From positions 20,357,670-20,421,669 of the forward strand of contig OZ038399.1 in assembly GCA_964036045.1 (NCBI GenBank): a stretch of 64,000 nucleotides of DNA, read 5' to 3'. The position numbers and the translations under genes are program-made. How positions within the stretch are numbered: the stretch's first letter is position 1; every line of letters begins with the position of its first letter. Under the pieces are notes generated by a model, which was given only the letters and a program-made list of their open reading frames with translations, ran no database searches and was not told where the DNA came from. This document shows positions 41,332 through 50,565 of this stretch, piece by piece. The stretch comes from Eutreptiella sp. 'Long Island Sound 2002' (Eukaryota; Euglenozoa; Euglenophyceae; Eutreptiales; Eutreptiaceae).

Positions 41332-43266
41332 GTGCAACGGAGCCTGAACCTCATATTTGCAGACACGTGCAAATTCGGGCAAATTCTCTGCTACACGTGC
41401 GACGTGGTTCGTATGGTACTCGAACAGCATGATGCACCTTGTTCTGGCCGGAGGGTTGAGTGGTCGAGATATGGGCAATACCAATTTGGAATGGTCATTG
41501 TGCGGGCACGCACTGTTCAGTTCAACCTGAAAATAGCGTCCTTCACGTGCAAGGGAGCCTAAACCTCACTTTTGCACACACGGGCAAATTCGGGCAAATT
41601 CTCTGCTACATGTGCGAGGTGGTTCGTATGGTACACGAACATCATGATGCACCTTGTTTTGACCAGGGGGTTGAGTGGTCGAGATATGGGCAACACCAAT
41701 TTGAAATGGGCATTGTGCGGGCACGTACTGTTCAGTTCAACCTGAAAATAGCGTCACTCCTGTGCAAGGGAGCCTGAACCTCACATTTGCACACACGGGC
41801 AAATTCGGGCAAATTCTCTGCTACACGTGCGACGTGGTTCGTATGGTACTCGAACAGCATGATGCACCTTGTTCTGGCCGGAGGGTTGAGTGGTCGAGAT
41901 ATGGGCAATACCAATTTGGAATGGTCATTGTGCGGGCACGCACTGTTCAGTTCAACCTGAAAATAGCGTCCTTCACGTGCAAGGGAGCCTAAACCTCACG
42001 TTTGCACACACGGGCGAATTCGGGCAAATTCTCTGCTACATGTGCGAGGTGGTTCGTATGGTACACGAACATCATGATGCACCTTGTTTTGACCAGGGGG
42101 TTGAGTGGTCGAGATATGGGCAATACCAATTTGAAATCGGCATTGTGCGGGCACGCATTGTTCAGTTCAACCTGAAAATGGCGTCCTTCACGTGCAAGGG
42201 AGCCTAAACCTCACATTTGCACACACGGGCGAATTCGGGCAAATTCTCTGCTACACGTGCGACGTGGTTCGTATGGTACACGAACAGCATGATGCAGCTT
42301 GTTCTGGCCGGAGGGTTGAGTGGTTGTGATATGGGCAATACCAATTTGAAATGGGCATTGTGCGGGCACGTACTGTGAAGTTCAACCTGAAAATAGCGTC
42401 ATTCGCGTGCAAGGGAGCCTAAAGCCCAGACTTGCGCACACGGGCAAATTCGGGCAAATTCTCTGCTACACGTGCGATCCGGTTCGTATGGTACACGAAC
42501 AACATGCTGCAGCTTGTTTTGACCAGGGGGTTGAGTGGTCGAGATATGGGCAATACCAATTTGAAATGGTCATTGTGCGGGCACGCACTGTTCAGTTCAA
42601 CATGAAAATAGCGTCCTCCACGTGCAAGGGAGCCTAAACCTCACATTTGCACACACGGGCAAATTCGGGCAAATTCTCTGCTACACGTGCGACGTGGTTC
42701 ATATGGTACACAAATAGCATGATGCAGCTTGTTCTGGCCTGAGGGTTGAGTGGTCGAGATATGGGCAGTACCAATTTGAAATGGGCATTGTGCGGGCGCA
42801 TACTGTTCAGTTCGACCTGAAAATAGAGTCATTCGCGTGCAAGGGAGCCTAAGCCGCACATTTCCACACACGGGCGAGTTGGGACAATTTCTCTGCTACA
42901 CGTGCGACGTGGTTCGTATGGTACACGAATAGCATGATGCAGCTTGTTGTGGCCAGGGGGTTGAGTGGTCGAGATATGGGCAACACCAATTTGAAATCGG
43001 CATTGTGCGGGCACGTAGTGTTCAGTTCAACCTGAAAATAGCGTCACTCGTGTGCAAGGAAGCCTGAACCTCACATTTGCACACACGGGCAAATTCGGGC
43101 AAATTCTCTGCTACACGTGCGGGGTGGTTCGTATGGTACACGAATAGCATGATGCAGCTTGTTGTGGCCAGAGGGTTGAGTGGTTGAGATATGGGCAATA
43201 CCAAATTGAAACGGCCATTGTGCGGGCACGTACTGTTCAGTTCAACCTGAAAATAGCGTCATTCGC

Positions 43267-44126
43267 GTGCAAGGGAGCCTAAAGCCCAGATTTGCGCACA
43301 GGGGCAAATTCGGGCAAATTCTCTGCTACACGTGCGATGTGGTTCGTATGGTACACGAACAACATGCTGCAGCTTGTTCTGGCCAGAGGGTAAAGTGGTC
43401 GCGATATGGGCAACACCAATTTGAAATGGGCATTGTGCGGGCACGTACTGTTCAGTTCAACCTGAAAATAGCGTCACTCGTGTGCAAGGGAGCCTGAACC
43501 TCACATTTGCACACACGGGCAAATTCGGGCAAATTCTCTGCTACATGTGCGAGGTGGTTCGTATGGTTCACGAACATCATGATGCACCTTGTTTTGACCA
43601 GGGGGTTGAGTGGTCGAGATATGGGCAATACCAATTTCAATTGGTCATTGTGCGGGCACGCACTGTTCAGTTCAACCTGAAAATAGCGTCACTCGTGTGC
43701 AAGGGAGCCTGAACCTCACATTTGCACACACGGGCAGATTCGAGCAAATTCTCTGCTACATGTGCGAGGTGGTTCGTATGGTACACGAACATCATGATGC
43801 ACCTTGTTTTGACCAGGGGGTTGAGTGGTCGAGATATGGGCAACACCAATTTGAAATGGGTATTGTGCGGGCACGTACTGTTCACTTCAACCTGAAAATA
43901 GCGTCACTCGTGTGCAAGGGAGCCCGAACCTCACATTTGCACACACGGGCAAATTCGGGCAAATTCTCTGCTACATGTGCGAGGTGGTTCGTATGGTACA
44001 CGAATAGCATGATGCAGCTTGTTGTGGCCAGAGGGTTGAGTGGTTGAGATATGGGCAATACCAAATTGAAACGGCCATTGTGCGGGCACGTACTGTTCAG
44101 TTCAACCTGAAAATAGCGTCATTCGC
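43267..44126. repeat. Tetramer unit, copy 1 (860 bp)
   Basis: This stretch and 44127-44886 are virtually identical at an 860-bp offset. Shared variants include GCGCACAGGGGCAAATTC, GAGGGTAAAGTGGTCGCG, ATTTCAATTGGTCATTG and GGGTATTGTGCGGG. The fourth monomer here is complete and carries the GAATAGCATGATGCAGC middle. Confidence 0.92.
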
Positions 44127-44886
44127 GTGCAAGGGAGCCTAAAGCCCAGATTTGCGCACAGGGGCAAATTCGGGCAAATTCTCTGCTACACGTGCGATGT
44201 GGTTCGTATGGTACACGAACAACATGCTGCAGCTTGTTCTGGCCAGAGGGTAAAGTGGTCGCGATATGGGCAACACCAATTTGAAATGGGCATTGTGCGG
44301 GCACGTACTGTTCAGTTCAACCTGAAAATAGCGTCACTCGTGTGCAAGGGAGCCTGAACCTCACATTTGCACACACGGGCAAATTCGGGCAAATTCTCTG
44401 CTACATGTGCGAGGTGGTTCGTATGGTTCACGAACATCATGATGCACCTTGTTTTGACCAGGGGGTTGAGTGGTCGAGATATGGGCAATACCAATTTCAA
44501 TTGGTCATTGTGCGGGCACGCACTGTTCAGTTCAACCTGAAAATAGCGTCACTCGTGTGCAAGGGAGCCTGAACCTCACATTTGCACACACGGGCAGATT
44601 CGAGCAAATTCTCTGCTACATGTGCGAGGTGGTTCGTATGGTACACGAACATCATGATGCACCTTGTTTTGACCAGGGGGTTGAGTGGTCGAGATATGGG
44701 CAACACCAATTTGAAATGGGTATTGTGCGGGCACGTACTGTTCACTTCAACCTGAAAATAGCGTCACTCGTGTGCAAGGGAGCCCGAACCTCACATTTGC
44801 ACACACGGGCAAATTCGGGCAAATTCTCTGCTACATGTGCGAGGTGGTTCGTATGGTACACGAACATCATGATGCACCTTGTTTTG
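44127..44886. repeat. Tetramer unit, copy 2, interrupted by the retroelement fragment
   Basis: The first three monomers copy 43267-43911. The fourth, starting at 44772, breaks off at 44886 where non-satellite DNA begins. Its middle is of the GAACATCATGATGCACC type, unlike the fourth monomer of copy 1. The insertion point therefore sits in a unit that was already recombinant, or one changed during insertion or repair. Confidence 0.9.
44848..44886. repeat. Left copy of the 39-bp direct repeat flanking the insert
   Basis: Satellite sequence from TTCGTATGGTAC to CTTGTTTTG ends here. The equivalent satellite segment starts the right array at 48971-49009. The copies differ at two positions (CACGAACATC against CACTAACAGC). 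This could be a long target-site duplication that later diverged or was converted, or simply the result of repair using another monomer. YR elements usually make no target-site duplication. Confidence 0.75.
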
Positions 44887-44918
44887 TGATTGCTTCCCTC
44901 ACCTGCCCTGCACGTCAG

Positions 44919-46318
44919 TCAAATCGCATTCTGTCTCGTACTGTCAAACATCTCCGGACAGTCCATGTACAGCTCTTCCCATGCTGTCGTTCTTCGTGCC
45001 GTCCAGGGCCCCATCACGGACGCCAGCGCCTCCGCCAGTCCCCTCAGCACCTTCGGCGGTGTGTACTTCGCATTCTGGGGCCCCCACATCATCCATGCCA
45101 TGGCCCCACTCGTGTGTGGCCCTGTTTCTCGGGCTGGTCTGTCTGCCCACGCCAGTTTTCCCAGCATGCGTCTCATGTCCTTCTGGCTGTAACCCCTGGT
45201 CGCCAGCTTCAGCCACAAGGCCACCATGCCGGCAATGTACGGCGCTGAAGACTGGATCGTCCAACGCCTGCCATCCAGGCTCTTCCCCATCCACTCGATT
45301 GTGTTCGTGGGCTCCAACTGGGACTTGGGGCTGCATATCCAGCCGTCACGCTCCAGCAGCTCCCGTAGTTGCAATCCTGCTGCCCCTACCTCCGTCTTGT
45401 CATACCCATACACCAGCACGTCGTCGACGTATTGTATCGGTCGTATCCCCGGCATGTGGAACTTCTCCAGCGTCATTCTCAGCAGTTCTGTGGCCATCAG
45501 GGGACTGTGTGTCCACCCGAACGGCAGGCTGTGGAAACCCCACACCCTGCCCTGCACCCCGATTCTTATCGTGCCCCTCTCCTGCTCCGGCATCCAGCAG
45601 GACCAGAACATGTTCGCCACGTCTAATTTGCAAAACCATATGGCTTGACCCTTGCCCGCCGCCTCTCGGAACGTGTCCCCCAGTTCCTCAAGTGTGGGCA
45701 GTTGCAGTCGTGTATTTGGCCTCTGGCATCGCTTGTTCAACGGGACCATGTTGATGATTAATGACCCCTTCTCCTGGGACTTCGGTTTGGTGAATGCCTT
45801 GGCATTCGGCAGCCTCCCGTCAGTGATCTCGTCCAGCATGCCGTCCTCGTGTATGCGCTGGACCATCGCTGCCAAGGCCGGGTCCCGGCTCGCCTTCTGG
45901 ACCGCTGCGTTCTCATGAGCCTCTCTCCAATTGCACGGCCTGTGCCGTTGCCACATCTCCTCAGGGATGTCCACTCTGCCAGCTACTCCAAGGCCTCTGC
46001 TCGCCGTCTCCACCGACACTCGGCCCCGACTCTGGTCGCCATCCTTGTTGCCCTTGGGGCTGACATCCCCTGTCGGCGATACGTCCCATGGCTCCGTCTC
46101 GTCGTCCCGGAGTGCCTGCAGCACCGATGTGAAATTCTGTTCCGCCTCCTCCTGCTGTGGGCCCGTCCCGGCTCTTTGACCCACCCTGACTGCCAGATCT
46201 CGTAACAGCCCACTGATCGTCCCCGGTCTGCTCCACTGCCGCGCCATACGCTCCGCCACTTCCTCCGTCAGCTGCTCCATGTCCACCCCCATCTCGTCCT
46301 TGTTCCTCTCGTTCGCAT
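44919..46318 (-). CDS. Reverse transcriptase (Ty3/DIRS-type RT), RNase H not found
   Basis: This RNA-dependent DNA polymerase would copy element RNA. Coding character begins near 46318 (NANERNKDEMGVDMEQL), with possible Met starts just after; the frame itself is open from 47624. A fingers segment KGSLIINMVPLNK is followed by motif A, FCKLDVANMFW (catalytic Asp codon 45623-45621). Motif B is LPFGWTHSPLM. Motif C is QYVDDVLVYG, with the two Asp codons at 45425-45420. Next come a motif D/E-like GWICSPKSQLEP...EWMGKSL and a connection region containing LGKLAWADRP and PPKVLRGL. The frame ends at a TGA (44921-44919), 32 bp before the satellite. An RNase H domain would be expected next in a complete element, but no DAS/DGS-like start was seen in any frame. 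The polymerase residues are intact. Translation in this copy is doubtful because the upstream frames are broken. Confidence 0.88.
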
Positions 46319-47299
46319 TGCAGAGGCATAGGCTTCCACAGCTGGAATCTTTGGCCCCTCTGAGGCGCCGTGACCAGGTATCCCCAGTGTGGGGCCCCGT
46401 CTGCTTCAGTCCCGTCGGGCATCGCCACCAGCTGCTGGTCTCCCGCGCAAGTCTCTCCGCGTCCCCGCTTTGCCCCACGTTGCTCCTCCTCACCGAACTC
46501 ACGTGTTGTTCTTTTCCCCAATACTCTCCTCCTGGCTTGATGTAACCTCCATCGGGACTCAGAGCAATCAGTAGAGCATGTCGGCGTACCTGGGCTTGAC
46601 TCGTCTCTGTCCCCTGCGCTGCTGCCTTCGGAGCCAACGTCGTCCCCAGACTCTTCCGCGCTGGCTTCCATTTCTTGGCATGGCTCAGCCTCCATGTGCG
46701 CTTCGTCTGCATCCCCGCTTCGTCTGTCCTCTCCTGCCCGGTCCTCGTTTGATGCCTGATCGCCTGCATCCCGTTCATGCCTGTCCGCGTCCGCCCCACT
46801 TGCCACCGCCCCCTCCGGAGCTGTGACGGCTTCCGCTGCGCCCGCTCCTCCACTGTCCCCGTCGGCGTCCATCTTCGTTTCGCCGTCCTCCAACTCGTCC
46901 ACGTCGATGATCTCGACGGGTCTCGCACCGTGTCCTGCCGTTCCTTCTTCCGTCCGTGGTCCACCTTCATGCTCAGGTCCTGTACCAGGCACAAGTTCGG
47001 CGTCTCGTCCCATTTCCTTTTGTGCGGCGTCCTGCATGCTCCTGTTCTCCGCTTCTCTTCGGGGTTCTTCGTGATCTGGATTGTCCTGGTCGCATTCCCC
47101 ATCCTGATCGTCCAGGTCCTCGTCGTCGTCGGACTCGCTGTCCACCTCCTGAGGAGTTGCGGGGCGGGCAAACGTGTGGACCGTAGGGGGGGTCTGGTTC
47201 CGTTTTCTCCCAAGATCCCATGCGAATGCATCCCTATGCCAGAGCTCCTTGACCGGCATCCAAGTCCACTCACAGTCGCGCGTGAAGTGCCCTGATTCA
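46319..47299 (-). pseudogene. Acidic linker region between recombinase and reverse transcriptase
   Basis: The frame that holds the recombinase Tyr box stays open from 47484 to 45961. After the Tyr box it encodes a strongly acidic, low-complexity segment rich in Asp, Glu, Gly and Ala, with runs such as SESDDDEDLDDQDGE and a VEIIDVDELEDGE segment. No enzyme motif was recognised. The competing frame (that of the RT) is also open here, but its product is Arg/Thr/Trp-rich and looks like a shadow. Coding character passes from the acidic frame to the RT frame near 46319, a +1 change. This could be a disordered spacer, the C-terminal tail of the recombinase protein, or the start of a separate RT ORF. 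The function is unknown. Confidence 0.5.
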
Positions 47300-48248
47300 C
47301 CCACTGGTAATGGAAGGAGGACCCTGGATGGCATCTTCCATGACGGTGGGTGCGCTGCGTATCGTGCTGCTTGCCTTGGTGTCCGCCAGCGGGCCCATAG
47401 TGCCAAGGCCTGCAGGGATCCTCCAGCGCCCTGAAGCATGCAGCCCCCATGCGTTTCCACGGGTGCCATCCCGAGAGGCCGCACTCTGTACCTGTGAACA
47501 GTTCAGTCTGTAACTTCCGTAGGGCATCGGGTCCTCCCGGGATGAATATGTTCTCGTCGTGCTGGTGAGGCCGCCTGTGCGTGTAGAGCCAATGCCGCCA
47601 CCGTTCCCAAAACGGTGGTATGGGCTAGGCACACATCTCCTTGGCAACTTTGTAGTCGAAGAACACCAACCACCCCTTGTGTGCCAACCAGCCCCATCGT
47701 ATTTGTGCGACGTCTGAAATCCTGAGGCAGATGGTGAATGCCATCCCGACGGCAAAGAACACCCTTGCCGAGGCCCAGTGCACCCTCCTCTCTGCCAACG
47801 TTTGAAAGTCGGCCACTGTCGCCCATACTCGAGGCCTGTCTTCCGCCTTGGCCATCTTGCCGATTGCTCTGAGTTGTAGCCTGTGTAAGTCTGTGACGGT
47901 AGCCCGTATGAGTTTGAGTTTCTCCAGCATCCGTATCCCCGCCACCAAGTTGTTTGCCGCCGAGTAGCCCCGCTTTCGTAATGCCAGTTCTGCGAACCGC
48001 CGTTGAATTGCCACCGCCAGTGGTTCATCGGTGCCGCACCCTCGCAATGCCATCCGTACCTGTTGCATATACGTCGCTGATGAGCTGGCCTCCACTCCTC
48101 GGATCGCCATCGCCGTACCCACTGTTCCCCATTCCTCTGTCCTGGCGTGCATGACGGCATCGTGGGCCTGCCAGGTCTCGGCCACCGTGGCTCCCATGTC
48201 CGGCCCCAGTGCCACCTTCGACCCGGCCCCGACTCCATTGAGCTCTTG
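47300..48248 (-). pseudogene. Tyrosine recombinase, broken by a TAG and a frame change
   Basis: The product would be a DNA strand-transfer enzyme that integrates circular element DNA. From the GTG-coded residue at 48215, about residues 20-120 look like the helical core-binding domain. The catalytic domain starts near residue 145 with the first Arg in the box ICLRISDVAQIRW (R165, codon 47723-47721). An in-frame TAG stops this at 47627-47625. Beyond it the same frame reads on to a box GWHPWKRMGAA (His codon 47465-47463), which fits the HxxR motif with Lys at the usual Arg place and Arg next. The last box, ALWARWRTPRQAARYAA, lies in the -1 frame. Its Trp (at the His/Trp position) and nucleophile Tyr (codon 47361-47359) are nine residues apart, as is typical. 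The frame change falls near 47415-47424 and is explained by one missing base. The family assignment rests on all boxes in order with normal spacing. This copy is almost certainly inactive. Confidence 0.78.
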
Positions 48249-48254
48249 TCATTG
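48246..48254 (-). other. In-frame TGA between Gag and recombinase, possible readthrough site
   Basis: On the minus strand the codons are CAA TGA CAA, with Gag before and the recombinase after in the same frame. The base after the stop is C, which favours UGA readthrough in eukaryotes. The CAA-stop-CAA arrangement resembles the well-known tobamovirus leaky-stop context. The following codons (GAG CTC AAT) do not match that motif fully. Readthrough to make a Gag-recombinase fusion is an inference; a chance nonsense mutation or a normal stop followed by reinitiation are alternatives. Confidence 0.45.
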
Positions 48255-48969
48255 CTGTTGTCCTGGGTCTAGGGCCCGCGATTGCAGCAAGTCCTGTACC
48301 ATGCGGAGAACGGCATCATCCGAGCCCTCCCGTTGTCCGCCCGCCACCCCCGCCTGTCCGACCGGTGTCGCTGGCTGTGGCAACAGGGACACCCTCCCCT
48401 GTGCCCCACACGGGAACATCTCCCAGTGGAGCTGCCCACAGCGCCTGCAGTTGGCGGGGGGTGGGCCATTCAGGTCGATGGTCCACCCCTTGTTACTGGT
48501 CATCACAGTCTGTCCCCCCACCTGCGATATTTTGGCCTGGACGTGCGGCTGGTTCAGGGTGCCTGTCAGTGCTGCCTGCGGGCAATTTCTGGCCCAGTGC
48601 CCAATCTGGCCGCAGACAAAACACTGACCCCCTCCCACCGGGGTCCCCATGATCTGCTGTCCTCCTGGAGTGTTGATCGCTCTGCCCAGCGGCGCCCCCG
48701 GTGCCGTGTGTGTTCCTGGATTTCCTGCACCTTGCACTTGTTGCGGTATTGGCATGTGGGAATTGCGTCCCTGCCTTTTGTTTCTCAATTCCTCATGCAC
48801 GACCTTCCATATCGTTGTTGACAGTTCATGGGCGTCCCACTGTGGGTCTTTCTTGGAGTACGTCATCAGTCCAACCGCCAGGGTCTGCATCCATTGGTAT
48901 GGCAGTGTTTCTGCCAGCATCCGCTCCAGTTCCTGTTTCGTCAGCCTTGGTATAGCCGCCGCTCTGAAT
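48249..48969 (-). CDS. Gag-like nucleocapsid protein, N-terminus missing
   Basis: The frame is open from the junction with the satellite (next stop just inside the satellite near 48987) to a TGA at 48251-48249. The first Met (codon at 48920) gives 223 residues. Coding-like sequence continues upstream of it to the junction, so the natural start is probably lost. Residues 1-50 are a helical, charged segment, followed by a Pro/Gly/Gln-rich stretch. A canonical CCHC zinc knuckle (CX2CX4HX4C) uses C100, C103, H108 and C113. A second knuckle uses C158, C161, H165 and C171 with the His one place early (CX2CX3HX5C). Such knuckles bind element RNA in Gag proteins of retroelements, so packaging in cytoplasmic particles is the inferred role. 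The recombinase frame follows in phase directly after the TGA. Confidence 0.8.
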
Positions 48970-48970
48970 C

Positions 48971-49009
48971 TTCGTATGGTACACTAACAGCATGATGCAC
49001 CTTGTTTTG
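48971..49009. repeat. Right copy of the 39-bp direct repeat flanking the insert
   Basis: The satellite restarts at TTCGTATGGTACACTAAC and continues as CATGATGCACCTTGTTTTG. It pairs with 44848-44886 with two mismatches. CACTAACAGC is normally followed by a GCAGCTTGTTCTGG middle in this array; here it is joined to GCACCTTGTTTTGACC, so this unit is mosaic. Confidence 0.75.
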
Positions 49010-49324
49010 ACCAGGGGGTTGAGTGGTCGAGATATGGGCAACACCAATTTGAAATGGGCATTGTGCGGGCACGTACTGTTCAGTTCAACCTGAAAATAGC
49101 GTCCTTCGTGTGCAAGGGAGCCTGAACCTCACATTTGCACACACGGGCAAATTCGGGCAAATTCTCTGCTACATGTGCGAGGTGGTTCGTATGGTACACG
49201 AACATCATGATGCACCTTGTTTTGACCAGGGGGTTGAGTGGTCGAGATATGGGCAATACCAATTTGGAATGGTCATTGTGCGGGCACGCACTGTTCAGTT
49301 CAACCTGAAAATAGCGTCACTCGT

Positions 49325-49676
49325 GTGCAAGGGAGCCTGAACCTCACATCTGCGCACACGGGCAAATTCGGGCAAATTCTCTGCTACATGTGCGAGGTGG
49401 TTTGTATGGTACACGAACAACATGCTGCAGCTTGTTCTGGCCAGAGGGTTAAGTGGTCGAGATATGGGCAATACCAATTTGGAATGGTCATTGTGCGGGC
49501 AAATTCGAGCGAATTCTCTGCTACAGGTGCGACGTGGTTCGTATGGTACACTAACAGCATGATGCAGCTTGTTGTGGCCAGAGGGTTGAGTGGTTGAGAT
49601 ATGGGCAATACCAAATTGAAACGGCCATTGTGCGGGCAGGTACTGTTCAGTTCAACCTGAAAATAGCGTCATTCGC
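49325..49676. repeat. Fused monomer pair with a 78-bp deletion
   Basis: Two monomers occupy 352 bp instead of 430. The sequence ATTGTGCGGGCAAATTCGAG joins the GTGCGGGCAC box of one unit to the ACGGGCAAATTC box of the next. CGGGCA is shared at both breakpoints, indicating a microhomology deletion. It lies only about 0.5 kb from the retroelement junction. Confidence 0.9.
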
Positions 49677-50565
49677 GTGCAAGGGAGCCTAAAGCCCACA
49701 TTTGCGCACACGGGCAAATTCGGGCAAATTCTCTGCTACACGTGCGACGTGGTTCGTATGGTACGCGAACAGCATGGTGCACCTTGTTCTGGCCGGAGGG
49801 TTGAGTGGTTGTGATATGGGCAATACCAATTTGAAATGGGCATTGTGGGGGCACGTACTGTGAACTTCAACCTGAACGTAGCGTCGTTCACCTGCAAGGG
49901 AGCCTAAACCTCACATTTGCACACACGGGCAAATTCGAGCAAATTCTCTGCTACACGTGCGACGTGGTTCGTATGGTACGCGAACAGCATGATGCAGCTT
50001 GTTCTGGCCAGAGGGTTGAGTGGTCGAGATATGGGCAATACCAATTTGAAATGGGCATTGTGCGGGCACGTACTGTTCAGTTCAACCTGGAAATAGCGTC
50101 ATTCGCGTGCAACGGAGCCTGAACCTCACATTTGCACACACGTGCAAATTCGGGCAAATTCTCTGCTACACGTGCGACGTGGTTCGTATGGTACACGAAC
50201 ACCATGATGCACCTTGTTCTGGCCGGAGGGTTGAGTGGTTGTGATATGGGCAATACCAAATTGAAACGGCCATTGTGCGGGCAGGTACTGTTCAGTTCAA
50301 CCTGAAAATAGCGTCATTCGCGTGCAAGGGAGCCTAAAGCCCACATTTGCGCACACGGGCAAATTCGGGCAAATTCTCTGCTACACGTGCGACGTGGTTC
50401 GTATGGTACGCGAACAGCATGGTGCACCTTGTTCTGGCCGGAGGGTTGAGTGGTTGTGATATGGGCAATACCAATTTGAAATGGGCATTGTGGGGGCACG
50501 TACTGTGAAGTTCAACCTGAACGTAGCGTCGTTCACCTGCAAGGGAGCCTAAACCTCACATTTGC
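49605..50565. repeat. Repeated block at 645-bp offset
   Basis: Stretches 49605-49920 and 50250-50565 share the rare variants GGGCAGGTACTG, GAACAGCATGGTGCACC and GTGGGGGCACGTACTG in the same order. This marks a local three-monomer duplication next to the insertion site. Confidence 0.8.

Larger units (their letters stand above)
1..44886. repeat. Left satellite array, 215-bp monomers (about 209 copies)
   Basis: The same roughly 215-bp unit recurs without a break, each starting at a conserved GTGCAAGGGAGCCT box (for example at 919, 1134, 1349, 1564, 1779, 1994). The unit runs through a doubled GGGCAAATTC, the box TTCGTATGGTACACGAA, a GGTTGAGTGG box, GATATGGGCAATACCAATTT, GTGCGGGCAC and a GTTCAACCTGAAAATAGCG tail. 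Spacing is kept to the base except at a few indels listed separately. Divergence lies mainly at linked diagnostic positions rather than being random. No host gene, RNA gene or other non-satellite DNA was seen in this stretch. A centromeric or heterochromatic location is an inference. Confidence 0.97.
44887..48970 (-). mobile_element. Truncated tyrosine-recombinase retroelement, Gag-YR-RT order
   Basis: A 4084-bp non-satellite block has minus-strand coding of clear retroelement character. In order it holds Gag with two zinc knuckles, a YR, an acidic linker and an RT. Known YR retrotransposons include DIRS, Ngaro, PAT and the kinetoplastid VIPER/TATE group. DIRS and Ngaro, as remembered, do not place the YR between Gag and RT, and Volvox Kangaroo has its YR inverted. 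VIPER, as remembered, has Gag, YR and RT-RNase H in this order, so it is the nearest architectural match; sequence kinship is untested. No long terminal, split or inverted repeats are visible at the ends. The left end lies 32 bp beyond the RT stop, and the right end cuts into Gag, so the copy is a fragment. It is G+C-richer than the satellite. Its type is fairly secure, its family assignment tentative. Confidence 0.85.

Noticed and set aside
61-44880. Many 60-180 codon open frames on both strands across the satellite, with recurring Cys/His-containing products
   Set aside because: They repeat with the 215-bp unit and start mostly at GTG or TTG codons. They end after about one monomer because 215 is not a multiple of 3. 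The frame cannot continue, and conservation follows the DNA repeat, not a protein.
44879-47295. Long plus-strand frames opposite the RT and linker (for example 44879-45754 and 46777-47295)
   Set aside because: They are Pro/Ser/Cys-rich antisense shadows of the minus-strand RT and linker, with no recognised domain.
47297-48238. 313-codon minus-strand frame overlapping the recombinase
   Set aside because: It is Arg/Trp/Ser-rich without any domain and lies across the recombinase, whose motifs are in another frame. It is a G+C-driven shadow.
47625-48251. A variant nuclear code in which TGA or TAG is sense
   Set aside because: Two in-frame stops in a decayed element that also has frame changes are explained more simply by mutation or a leaky stop. 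No host gene in the window allows a test.
44887-48970. LTR retrotransposon or endogenous retrovirus
   Set aside because: There is no LTR, no aspartic protease motif and no DDE integrase. A tyrosine recombinase is present instead.
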